From the NCBI GenBank assembly GCA_020633235.1, contig JACKEA010000004.1, forward strand, positions 620,001-684,000: DNA of 64,000 nucleotides. Direction: 5' to 3'. The DNA comes from Polyangiaceae bacterium (GTDB lineage: Bacteria > Myxococcota_A > Polyangia > Polyangiales > Polyangiaceae). This document shows, one piece after another, positions 51,999-59,639 of this stretch (positions within the stretch are counted from its first letter, which is position 1; each line of letters starts with the position of its first letter). The position numbers and the translations under genes were made by a program. The notes under the pieces are model-generated. The model saw only the letters and a program-made list of their open reading frames with translations, was not told the origin of the DNA and did no database searches.

Positions 51999-52044
51999 GT
52001 GATCATTCGGAGGGGATGGTCGGCCATGTCTCCGAAATGATCAC
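51999..52044. terminator. 14-bp hairpin in the radical SAM locus
   Basis: GTGATCATTCGGAG (51999-52012) pairs with CTCCGAAATGATCAC (52030-52044) with one bulged base and a 17-base loop. It lies between the propeller lipoprotein and the methyltransferase gene and probably ends or regulates the upstream transcript. Confidence 0.55.
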
Positions 52045-52072
52045 CGTGGTGAGCATTTTTCGGAGGTCCCCC

Positions 52073-52092
52073 GTTTCCGCGGTGCACCAACA
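52073..52092 (-). repeat. Dispersed GC-rich repeat
   Basis: GTTTCCGCGGTGCACCAACA, in inverted orientation relative to the copy at 51936. Confidence 0.6.
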
Positions 52093-52164
52093 GAGAACGG
52101 CCGGCGGCTCCGATGAGCCCGTCGTTGAGGTACCGCCGCGGTGGCTCGATCGTTGTTCGGGAAG

Positions 52165-52170
52165 TATCCT
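52165..52170 (+). promoter_or_regulatory. -10-like TATCCT
   Basis: TATCCT ends 8 bases before GTG 52179. The next in-frame GTG at 52173 is too close. This sets the methyltransferase start and suggests a leaderless transcript. Confidence 0.45.
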
Positions 52171-52178
52171 GGGTGTCC

Positions 52179-53063
52179 GTGAGCGTACCGAGGCCGAACT
52201 CCTTTCACTTCGTGCCCGTGCGGGACGTGCCGCGCGGAGCGGGGGGCGGGTGTCCGCTCGTGGCGGAGCCTGCGGCGGAGCGGAGTGGACGACAGCTGTG
52301 GCTCCGGCTGCGGGACCGCATGCGGCTGTGTGAGACCCGCACGCGGGACTTCGACGACGCGGAGATCGCCCGCGTCAAGGCGACGCAGCTGTACCTGGAC
52401 GGCAGCAAGAAGCTCGCACCGGACGACTTTCGCCGAGATCTCGTGAAGCTCTCGTTGGATCCGGACTGCGTCGGGTGTCCGCGTTTTGCCGGCTGCGGCC
52501 ACTGCTTCGCGGGCAAGAGCGGGGACGTCTTCTCGCGGGACGACGCGCGCCTGCGCGAGATCGTGCGGGAGCTCTCCGGCGCGGTGCTGGACGTGGGCGC
52601 CGGCGAGGGGCCTTACGCCGCGGAGCTCGACCGGGAGCGCGTGCAGCTGGTTGCCGTCGAGCCCGATGCGGAGCGCGCACGGGTGCTCGCGTCGCGCATG
52701 CCGCGGGCGCGCGTGGTGGCGGACCTGCATCACGTGGACGGTCGCTTCGACCACGTGCTGGTGATCCGCAGCGCGAATCACTTGCCGGACCCCGAGGCGG
52801 CGTTCGCGCGCTTGGCGGAGCTCCTCAGCCCCGGCGGCACTCTGGTGGTCGCCGACGACGAAGCCTTCGCCCTGGTCCGTACGGAAGAGCAGGCGCGCCG
52901 CGCGGAGCAGGGCCCCGCCGAGTTCGAGCACTATCGCAACGACAGCGCGGAGCAGATGCACGCGCGTCTCGCAACGCTTTCGCTGCGGCTCTTGGAGCGG
53001 CGAGACGTCACTCCGGAGAGCAGCACGCTGTGGCTCCTGCGCTACCAGAAGGAGGGCGCGTGA
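52179..53063 (+). CDS. Methyltransferase with SPASM-like cysteine cluster
   Basis: The product has 294 residues from GTG 52179. Residues 1-120 carry an unusual cysteine region, CVGCPRFAGCGHCF, with the C-x2-C-x5-C spacing found at the C-termini of the radical SAM enzymes here, but no CxxxCxxC. Residues about 125-290 are a class I methyltransferase (VLDVGAGEGPYAAEL, then VAVEPDAERARVL and LVIRSANHLPDPE). Iron-sulfur binding is inferred. Its stop overlaps the next radical SAM start (GTGA), so the two are made together. Confidence 0.85.
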   Translation: MSVPRPNSFHFVPVRDVPRGAGGGCPLVAEPAAERSGRQLWLRLRDRMRLCETRTRDFDDAEIARVKATQLYLDGSKKLAPDDFRRDLVKLSLDPDCVGCPRFAGCGHCFAGKSGDVFSRDDARLREIVRELSGAVLDVGAGEGPYAAELDRERVQLVAVEPDAERARVLASRMPRARVVADLHHVDGRFDHVLVIRSANHLPDPEAAFARLAELLSPGGTLVVADDEAFALVRTEEQARRAEQGPAEFEHYRNDSAEQMHARLATLSLRLLERRDVTPESSTLWLLRYQKEGA

Positions 53064-54676
53064 CCGCGTGGGAGCACGACGCCGTGGCGCCGGGGACGCT
53101 CACCAGCGCGGACGACAAGATCCAGAGCCACGAGAGCGCGGCCCACGAGAAGCGCAACTGGGTGCGGCTGTCCTACGACTGCAACAACCACTGCGTGTTC
53201 TGTCTGGATTCCAACGCCCACGACGGCACCATGCGGGCGAACCTGGACATCAAGGTGCAGATCATAGAAGGCCGAAAGAAGGGTGCCACGCGGCTGATCC
53301 TGTCCGGTGGCGAGCCCACCATGCATCCCAACTTCCTGGACTTCGTGAAGCTGGGCGCCCGGGCCGGCTACCCGAAGATCCAGACGGTGACCAACGGGCG
53401 CATGTTCGCGTACCCGGACTTCCTCCAGCGCGCGGCGGACAACGGCCTGCACGAGATCACTTTCAGCCTGCACGGGCACACGCCCAAGCTCCACGACCGC
53501 CTGGTGGGCACTCCGGGCGCCTTCGAAGAAGAGGTGCGGGGCCTGCGGGCGGCGCTCGACAGCGGGCGTTTCATCGTGAACGTGGACATCGTCATCAACA
53601 AGCAGAACGTGAAGCACCTGCCACAGATGCTGGAGACGTTCATCTCCTGGGGCGTGCAGGAGTTCGACTTGTTGCACGTGATCCCCTTCGGCAACGCCTG
53701 GACCGACGCGCGGGATCACCTGTTCTACGACCTGGAAGGCAACGAGGAGTCGCTCCGGAAAGCGATGGAGTATTCGCGACGCCCCGACATCCACATCTGG
53801 CTCAATCGCTTTCCGCCGCCCTACACCGAGGGCTTCGAAGAGCTGATCCAAGATCCGTACAAGATGACGGACGAGGTGCGCGGTCGTCGGGAGGAGTTCG
53901 ACCGCTACCTCGCCCTCGGGGAGAAGCTCCGCTGTCGGGAGCCGGAGCGCTGCAAGCACTGCTACCTCCAAGATCTGTGCGACGGTCTGGACGCCGCCAT
54001 CGACGACCGCTCCCAGACGGAGGTCCACGTGCTGCGGATGGCGCACCCAGCGCCCGAAAGCGGCAGCTTGCCGCGCGCCGAGATCGCTCACGTGGTGGCC
54101 AAGGACTTGGCGGACGCCGCGCCGCTCATCGACCGCGCCGGAGCGAACGCGCTGTGGCTCGAGCTCGAGAGCTTTGCCGGCGTGGAGCAGCGAAACGACG
54201 TCGTCCGTTGCATCACCCGCGACGGCCAGGAGCTGTCGCGCCTGCTGGAAACGCCGCGGCCATTCGCCATCGTCGCCCAGGTGTGTGCCAGCACGGAGCC
54301 CGTCCTCGCGGCGCTGAGCCCGGTGCCCCAAGGTCTGATCCTCGCGCAGCCGGACTACGCACGGGTGACGGAGAACCTCGAGCACGACGTCGACCTGCGC
54401 GCGCTGTGCCAGAAGATGCCCGCCCACGTGCGCACCGTGAACATTCCCGCGTGCATCGGCGGGCGCGAGCCCGAGCCACCCGTCTCCACGCTCGACGCCT
54501 CCATGCTGGGCCCGGACGCGCGGCTCGACATGGGTCATTACACCGAGCGCTACATCGCCGCCGGGTATCGCACCAAGAGCCGCCGCTGCCACGGCTGCCG
54601 CTACGACTCCCAGTGCCGGGGCGTGCACATCAACTACGTCCGCGCCCACGGGTACCGCACGCTCGAGCCTGTCTGA
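53060..54676 (+). CDS. Radical SAM protein with two SPASM-like Cys motifs
   Basis: The product has 538 residues. The cluster is C41-NNH-C45-VF-C48 in LSYDCNNHCVFCLDSNAHDG, followed by LILSGGEPTMHPNFLDFVKL, TVTNGRMFAYPDFLQ and FSLHGHTPKLHDRLVG. A Cys motif CKHCYLQDLC follows at mid-protein, and a second, CHGCRYDSQC, at the C-terminus. Such enzymes modify peptides or proteins radically and use extra clusters for substrate. GTG 53060 overlaps the methyltransferase stop. This is the largest and best-preserved enzyme of the cluster. Confidence 0.9.
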   Translation: MTAWEHDAVAPGTLTSADDKIQSHESAAHEKRNWVRLSYDCNNHCVFCLDSNAHDGTMRANLDIKVQIIEGRKKGATRLILSGGEPTMHPNFLDFVKLGARAGYPKIQTVTNGRMFAYPDFLQRAADNGLHEITFSLHGHTPKLHDRLVGTPGAFEEEVRGLRAALDSGRFIVNVDIVINKQNVKHLPQMLETFISWGVQEFDLLHVIPFGNAWTDARDHLFYDLEGNEESLRKAMEYSRRPDIHIWLNRFPPPYTEGFEELIQDPYKMTDEVRGRREEFDRYLALGEKLRCREPERCKHCYLQDLCDGLDAAIDDRSQTEVHVLRMAHPAPESGSLPRAEIAHVVAKDLADAAPLIDRAGANALWLELESFAGVEQRNDVVRCITRDGQELSRLLETPRPFAIVAQVCASTEPVLAALSPVPQGLILAQPDYARVTENLEHDVDLRALCQKMPAHVRTVNIPACIGGREPEPPVSTLDASMLGPDARLDMGHYTERYIAAGYRTKSRRCHGCRYDSQCRGVHINYVRAHGYRTLEPV

Positions 54677-54683
54677 GGGTTTG

Positions 54684-54798
54684 CCGGTCCGCCGCGGCCA
54701 CGCCGCGGGGCGCACCCCCATGAACTCAGCCCGCCGCTGCCGTCGGCGAGCTGCACAGTGGCGCCTCGGCGCGGGCTTCCGCGGCGGACCAACAAACT
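54684..54798. repeat. Dispersed GC-rich repeat, inverted pair 90 bp apart
   Basis: TTGCCGGTCCGCCGCGGCCA (about 54682) and GCTTCCGCGGCGGACCAACA (about 54776) face each other in opposite orientation between the radical SAM and flavoprotein genes. Confidence 0.65.
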
Positions 54799-54843
54799 CT
54801 CGAACGGCATTTTTCCGGCTGCAAACGTCGGGGAAAATGCTGG

Positions 54844-54849
54844 TACGCT
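54844..54849 (+). promoter_or_regulatory. -10-like TACGCT
   Basis: TACGCT ends 8 bases before ATG 54858 of the flavoprotein, again with no Shine-Dalgarno site. Confidence 0.4.
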
Positions 54850-54857
54850 CCGGCTTC

Positions 54858-56489
54858 ATGCCGACGCCCGAGCTCGACCTCCTCGTCATTGGTGGGGGAC
54901 CCGCTGGCAGCACCGCCGCAGCCATCGCTGCCAGGGCGGGGCTTCGCGTGCGGGTACTGGAAGCGGACGAACATCCGCGGCCCCACGTGGGGGAAAGCCT
55001 ATTACCGGGCATCGTTCCGATCTTGGCGGAGATTGACGCGCTCGCGGACGTGGAGGCCCACGGCTTCAACCCGAAGACGGGCACCACGCATTGGAACTGG
55101 GGCACCACGCCGGAGTGGGACCTGTGGTTCGCGGATACGGACACGTACGACCACGCGTGGCTGGTGAACCGCGCGGAGTTCGACGCCATCTTGCACAAGG
55201 CGGCGGAGCGCGCGGGGGCGGAGGTCCAGCAGCGGACGCTGGCGCGGGAGCTGCTTTGGGATGGGGACCGGCTGGTGGGCGTTCGGCACCGCAAGCGCGG
55301 TTCGGAAGAGGACGAGTTTTCCCACGCTCGCTACGTGATCGACGCCAGCGGACAGGCGGCGCTCATCGCCCGGAACCTCAAGACCCGCAGCGTGATGGAC
55401 GGCCTGCGGCACCAGGCGTCCTGGGCCCACTACGAAGGCGCCGGTACGCTTCCGCCGCCGCGGGAGAACCAGGCGCTGTTCGTGGCCGAGAAGCGCCACT
55501 GGCTGTGGCTGTTTCCCTTCGGGGGCGGCAAGGCGTCGGTGGGCATCGTGCGGCTGGACGACGGCGAAGGCAAAGAGAGCCAGCGCACGGCTGCGTTCGA
55601 CGAAACCGTGGCCGCCAGTGAAGCGTTCTCCAAGGTGTTGGGACAAGGCGCGAAGCGCGTGACGCCGGTGCGCACCCAGCGAGACTGGAGCTATCGCGTG
55701 GCGAACGTCACCGGGCCCGGCTGGTTGATGGCGGGGGATTCCTCCGGCTTCATCGATCCGGTGCTTTCCACCGGCGTGTTCCTCGCGATGCATGCGGGGC
55801 GGCACGCGGCGCGCACGGTGGTGGACATCGTCAACGGCGACAAGCCCGAGGCGGACGCGCTCTCGAAATACTCCAAGCACCACCGTGAGCTGTTCGGCGA
55901 CTTGCTCCGCATGGTGCGCTTCTACTACCAGCAGACGCTGTCTCAGGATGACTACTTCTGGGAGTCCAAGCGCATCTTGATGCGACCGGACACGGAGCTG
56001 AAACCGCAGAAGGCGTTCTTGATCCTCACCAGCGGTCTGGTGCGAAACCTCGCTTTCGACAGCCGCGAAGAAGCCACCCGCGCGCGGCGGGAGCGGGCCC
56101 TCACCGGCAGCGCTCCGGACGTGGACGACGGCAACTTGGTGCTTCCGGAGCAGCTCGGCTTCGTGTGCTTTCAGATCGCCTTCGACGACGGCAGCGAGAA
56201 GCCGGCGCAGCTGTACCTGCTGATCGAGCCGAAGGATCCGGCGGCCCCCAGCCTGTTTCGCACGCCGAGCTTCGACGTGAATTGCTTGGCGCCGCGCTAC
56301 GACAACGACGCCATCGCCCAGCCGGCGCTGGAGCCGCACCTGCGCGCCTTGGGCCGCGCCATCCGCAGCGAGGACACCGTGGCCGGGGAGTCCCTGGCGG
56401 CATTCTGGAAGCGCTCCGGAGCGACGGTGGTCGCTGCCGTGCGGGGCTTGCCGGAGCAGTTCCGCGTCGTGCGCGTGTTCGGAGAGTGA
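54858..56489 (+). CDS. FAD-dependent oxidoreductase of the flavin halogenase superfamily
   Basis: The product has 543 residues. MPTPELDLLVIGGGPAGSTA starts the Rossmann fold. PHVGESLLPGI and a W-x-W-x-x-P-like motif in HWLWLFPFGGGKASVGIV resemble the flavin-dependent tryptophan/phenol halogenase group. MAGDSSGFIDPVLSTGVFL is the second FAD site. The C-terminal 150 residues are specific. Whether it halogenates or oxidises is not decidable here. ATG 54858 is set by the promoter-like hexamer. Confidence 0.85.
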   Translation: MPTPELDLLVIGGGPAGSTAAAIAARAGLRVRVLEADEHPRPHVGESLLPGIVPILAEIDALADVEAHGFNPKTGTTHWNWGTTPEWDLWFADTDTYDHAWLVNRAEFDAILHKAAERAGAEVQQRTLARELLWDGDRLVGVRHRKRGSEEDEFSHARYVIDASGQAALIARNLKTRSVMDGLRHQASWAHYEGAGTLPPPRENQALFVAEKRHWLWLFPFGGGKASVGIVRLDDGEGKESQRTAAFDETVAASEAFSKVLGQGAKRVTPVRTQRDWSYRVANVTGPGWLMAGDSSGFIDPVLSTGVFLAMHAGRHAARTVVDIVNGDKPEADALSKYSKHHRELFGDLLRMVRFYYQQTLSQDDYFWESKRILMRPDTELKPQKAFLILTSGLVRNLAFDSREEATRARRERALTGSAPDVDDGNLVLPEQLGFVCFQIAFDDGSEKPAQLYLLIEPKDPAAPSLFRTPSFDVNCLAPRYDNDAIAQPALEPHLRALGRAIRSEDTVAGESLAAFWKRSGATVVAAVRGLPEQFRVVRVFGE

Positions 56490-56491
56490 GC

Positions 56492-58666
56492 TCACGCCGG
56501 CAGGAAGCTCGCGCCGTACTCCGCGGGAGCGGCAAAGCTCCGCTGGGCGTCGAAGTTCACCCAGCGCACGCGCGCCTCGCCGTCCTTCACCAGATCCGGC
56601 AGTGCGCAGGCGCGATCGATCACGTAGTCCTGAGCGCGGCGTAGATCCCGGGCGCTCATGCTGGGGGTGGAGCGAATGCGGTAGTAGCGCTCTTCTTCGA
56701 TCTCGAGGCCCAGGGCGCGGCGATGCAGGTGCAGCTGGGTGCCCGGCAGCACCAGCAGTCGATTGACCACCAGACGCAGCTCCGAAAAGCGCACCAGCTC
56801 GTCGAAGACCTGCCGAAAGCTGTCGAAGGTTTCGCCCGGCAATCCCAGGATCAAGCTCAGCTCCAGCGGGCCCACGCCCTCGAACACGCTCAGCGCGCGC
56901 TCCACGTGGGAAAGCCGCGTGCCTCGACGAATGGCGCCGAAGGTGGCCGGCGTCAACGACTGCACGCCAAAGTGCAGCGCGCCCACGTTCACGCCGCGCA
57001 GGGCCTCGCGCTGCGCCGGGCGCGCCAGGGCCGGATACAGCTGGAAGCCGTAGCGCAAACGCCCCTCCGGATCGCCCTGGCGGATCGCCGCGCACACGTC
57101 CTCGAACACGGCATCCGTGACGTTCGCCGTGCTGGCACCCGCGTCGATCCAGCTGGCGCCGGGCCAACGGGTGACGGCGGAAATCTCCTGTGCGATGCGT
57201 TCCACGGAGTGGGCCACCATGCGCCCTTCGCGGCTGTCCTTGGCGTCGCTGCAGAACGCGCACTGGAACTGACAGCCACGCGCCATCTCGATGGTGGGTC
57301 GCGCGACCTGATACACCGTGCCGCTCAGGTAGGGGGACGCCAGATCGTCCAGCCGACTCGGCGGAATCGCCGGTGGTCCCACCTCCACCCCGCCTGCACG
57401 GGGCAGCAACAGGCCCGGCAGCACGTGGTCGATGCGCCGCGGTCCCGCGAGCAAGCGCTCCACCAGCTGCACCAGCGTGCTTTCTCCGGAGCCCCGGGCC
57501 ACGGCGTCCACCGCGTCCCACCAGCTGAACCAGCTCGCATCGCGATCGAGGAACGCGAAGGACACGCCGCCCCACACGATCGGAAAGCGTGCGCCGCGTG
57601 CCTTCAGCCGCCGGCTCACCGCGCCGCTGTCCGCCAGGTTCCAGCTGTAGCAAGAGAAGCCGACCACATCCGGCTCCATCTCCCAGATGGCGTCCGCGGC
57701 GGCGTCCGCGCTCTGGTTCACCAGGAACAAGATCTCCACGTCCACGCGCTCACCGAGCCGCGCGAGGAGCTCCGCCCGCAAGTACTCCGCGGCGCCGGGG
57801 CCGTAGCCCCAGGTGGCCTCGCACAGGTTCACGAGCACCACGCGAAAGCGACTCGCATCCCGCGGCGCGATGGGACCGCGCGTAGGCTCGGGGTGGGCCG
57901 CGGGATCGATGCCGACGCCGTCTTCCAGCTCTTCCAGCGGCGTGAGCGCGTCGAGGCCGTAGGCATCGGCGTAGTAGCGGGGCACGCCGCGGCACTCGCC
58001 CTGCCGCAGGCAGCGCCCGCAGCCCTCGGCCATCACGTCGTCGGGTCCCCGCGCCGTGGATTCCGCAGAGCGCCGCTGCGACGCGGGCAACAGGCAGAAG
58101 GCAATGCCGCGGGTGGTGAGCGGCACGCCGCGCTCCTTCGCCGCCTGCGCGGAGGCAGCAATCCGCTCTCGCAACGCCTCCATCGGTTCGGGCATCAGGA
58201 TGTCGGTGCGCCGCGGAAACGTCGCGGGCAGCGTCAGCTCCACGGCCACGGCGCGGGGACAGCGGGCCAGGCAATCCACGACCAGCGCGGCGAGATCTTG
58301 CACGCGGCGCGAGAGCAGCGGAATCACGACGCGGACGCCGAGGGGCGTCTCGGCAATGCGCGTCATGGTGGCGAGCAGCGCGGCGTGGGAGTCGCGCCGG
58401 CGCGTGATCGCATCGTGCTCGCCGGGCACGGTGGTGTACGCCACGATCTCGATCTCGTCTGCACCACCGTCCGCCAAGGCGCGCGGGTCGAGGGGCGCGC
58501 CGCTGGGCACCACCGTCACCGTGCGAACCCCCGCGGCCCTGCCGCGCACCACGAGCTCCGCAAAGTCGTCGCGGGAAAGTCGCTCCGCGCCCACCACGCG
58601 GAGTCGCTCCGGCGCGTCGCCCTCGAGCGTCGCGCCCGCCCGGGCGGTGATGGTCCCGATGGTCAC
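56492..58666 (-). CDS. B12-dependent-type radical SAM protein fused to a cluster-less barrel
   Basis: The product has 724 residues. Residues about 1-270 look like a radical SAM barrel without CxxxCxxC (VRTVTVVPSGAPLDPRAL, then IVAYTTVPGEHDAITRRRDS), ending with GCGRCLRQGECRGVP. Residues about 300-460 resemble a B12-binding domain (ILFLVNQSADAAADAIWEME, then VVGFSCYSWNLADSG). A radical SAM core follows with C465-QFQ-C469-AF-C472 in MARGCQFQCAFCSDAKD and LILGLPGETFDSF. GTG 58666 lies 7 bases behind TACACT. It is convergent with the flavoprotein; the stops are 2 bases apart. Confidence 0.87.
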   Translation of the reverse strand: MTIGTITARAGATLEGDAPERLRVVGAERLSRDDFAELVVRGRAAGVRTVTVVPSGAPLDPRALADGGADEIEIVAYTTVPGEHDAITRRRDSHAALLATMTRIAETPLGVRVVIPLLSRRVQDLAALVVDCLARCPRAVAVELTLPATFPRRTDILMPEPMEALRERIAASAQAAKERGVPLTTRGIAFCLLPASQRRSAESTARGPDDVMAEGCGRCLRQGECRGVPRYYADAYGLDALTPLEELEDGVGIDPAAHPEPTRGPIAPRDASRFRVVLVNLCEATWGYGPGAAEYLRAELLARLGERVDVEILFLVNQSADAAADAIWEMEPDVVGFSCYSWNLADSGAVSRRLKARGARFPIVWGGVSFAFLDRDASWFSWWDAVDAVARGSGESTLVQLVERLLAGPRRIDHVLPGLLLPRAGGVEVGPPAIPPSRLDDLASPYLSGTVYQVARPTIEMARGCQFQCAFCSDAKDSREGRMVAHSVERIAQEISAVTRWPGASWIDAGASTANVTDAVFEDVCAAIRQGDPEGRLRYGFQLYPALARPAQREALRGVNVGALHFGVQSLTPATFGAIRRGTRLSHVERALSVFEGVGPLELSLILGLPGETFDSFRQVFDELVRFSELRLVVNRLLVLPGTQLHLHRRALGLEIEEERYYRIRSTPSMSARDLRRAQDYVIDRACALPDLVKDGEARVRWVNFDAQRSFAAPAEYGASFLPA
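58201..58227 (+). repeat. Dispersed GC-rich repeat inside a coding region
   Basis: TGTCGGTGCGCCGCGGAAAC then GTCGCG, a close match to the family, lies within the 724-residue gene and encodes TFPRRTDI on the minus strand. Confidence 0.55.
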
Positions 58667-58673
58667 ACTCCGC

Positions 58674-58679
58674 AGTGTA
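58674..58679 (-). promoter_or_regulatory. -10-like TACACT
   Basis: On the minus strand TACACT is followed by 7 bases and GTG 58666. Confidence 0.4.
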
Positions 58680-58782
58680 GCCGAGACACGTCGGTGACGT
58701 TCGGGATCGCTCCGTGGCAGCCGTGTAACGAGATGGTGAACCGCCTTGCGAGGCCCGGGTTTCGGGCGCACGCCAGCGGGGC

Positions 58783-58932
58783 ATGGAACAGAAGCGCTCG
58801 GTGGTGCACGTGCTCTTGGTGTTCGCCCTGGCGTCCATGTTGGCGCTGCCGCTGCTCGTGAGCACCTGCAGCCCCGCGGCGGACGCGCCCGGCGGCGCAC
58901 CGACGAGCGACATCCTCACCGCGGGGCAGTGA
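58783..58932 (+). CDS. Small lipoprotein-like peptide, 49 residues
   Basis: MEQKRSVVHVLLVFALASML is followed by ALPLLVSTC (lipobox-like VSTC). The mature part is only about 17 residues (SPAADAPGGAPTSDILT...). It sits alone between the B12-type radical SAM gene and an outer-membrane-type gene. It may be a short lipoprotein or a peptide substrate of the enzymes around it (inference). GCGGGGC precedes ATG 58783 but is weak. Confidence 0.5.
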   Translation: MEQKRSVVHVLLVFALASMLALPLLVSTCSPAADAPGGAPTSDILTAGQ

Positions 58933-58933
58933 C

Positions 58934-58957
58934 GGGGCTCGCGCCGCAGCGACAAAC
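58934..58957 (-). repeat. Dispersed GC-rich repeat, diverged
   Basis: GGGGCTCGCGCCGCAGCGAC then AAACC lies between the small peptide gene and the next convergent gene. Confidence 0.55.
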
Positions 58958-58959
58958 CT

Positions 58960-59526
58960 TCAGAACTGCAAGGCCAGGGCAGCGCCGTAGTGATCGCGGC
59001 GGTTGTAGTACTTGAAGTCCTGCCAGCTGCGTTGCCACTCCGCGCGCAGGATGAAGCCGTCGTACAGGCGGAAGCTGGCGCCGACGGGAATGCCGAAGGC
59101 CAGATCGCGGCTCCAGTTGAACAGGCGCGGCGCGGTGTACACGTGGCTCTGATCGAAGAGGCGTACGGCGACGGGTAACGACAGGCCGAACCACGCGTAG
59201 CCGAGCTCCACCTCGTTGCCGATGGCCAGGCGATCGGTGCGCAGCGCGTTCACCCGCAGCGCACCGCCGAAGCCGGCGGCGTCGTCGTCGAAGGGCGCAA
59301 TGGCGGTGAGCCCGATGCGGCGGTGAGCCACTTCGCCGGAGACCCATACTTGTCCTGCGCTGGCGGACGGCTCGTCCACGTAAGGGCGGCGCGTGACCTT
59401 GGCGATGCCGGCGCCGACCTCCAGGCTCCGGTCCGGCATCAGACCGGACGCGGGGCGGAAGCTCGCGATCGGACCACAGGCGCACACCGAGAACAGCGCG
59501 GCTGCCAGTAGAAGTCGGTCCGTCAC
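58960..59526 (-). CDS. Lipoprotein / outer-membrane beta-type protein
   Basis: The product has 188 residues from GTG 59526 (MTDRLLLAAALFSVCAC, lipobox VCAC). The mature part alternates strands and turns (AGQVWVSGEVAHRRIGLTAI, then GGALRVNALRTDRLAIG), ending LALQF, as in small barrels. No family is recognised. TGCGAT lies 6 bases before the start. Confidence 0.65.
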   Translation of the reverse strand: MTDRLLLAAALFSVCACGPIASFRPASGLMPDRSLEVGAGIAKVTRRPYVDEPSASAGQVWVSGEVAHRRIGLTAIAPFDDDAAGFGGALRVNALRTDRLAIGNEVELGYAWFGLSLPVAVRLFDQSHVYTAPRLFNWSRDLAFGIPVGASFRLYDGFILRAEWQRSWQDFKYYNRRDHYGAALALQF

Positions 59527-59639
59527 GAGTGGATCGCATTCAAGCCGCGTGCCGGGTGGCACAGCCGGTGCACCCCCGATGAAGCGTGCGCCGCGTTCGT
59601 TCGACTATCGGACATATCGGCGCCCGAACTCTCGGACGC

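Noticed and set aside
53042..55294. Minus-strand open frame of 750 codons
   Set aside because: Antisense of the 538-residue radical SAM gene with low-complexity composition.
55002..57653. Minus-strand open frame of 883 codons
   Set aside because: Antisense of the flavoprotein and an out-of-frame shadow of the B12-type radical SAM gene.
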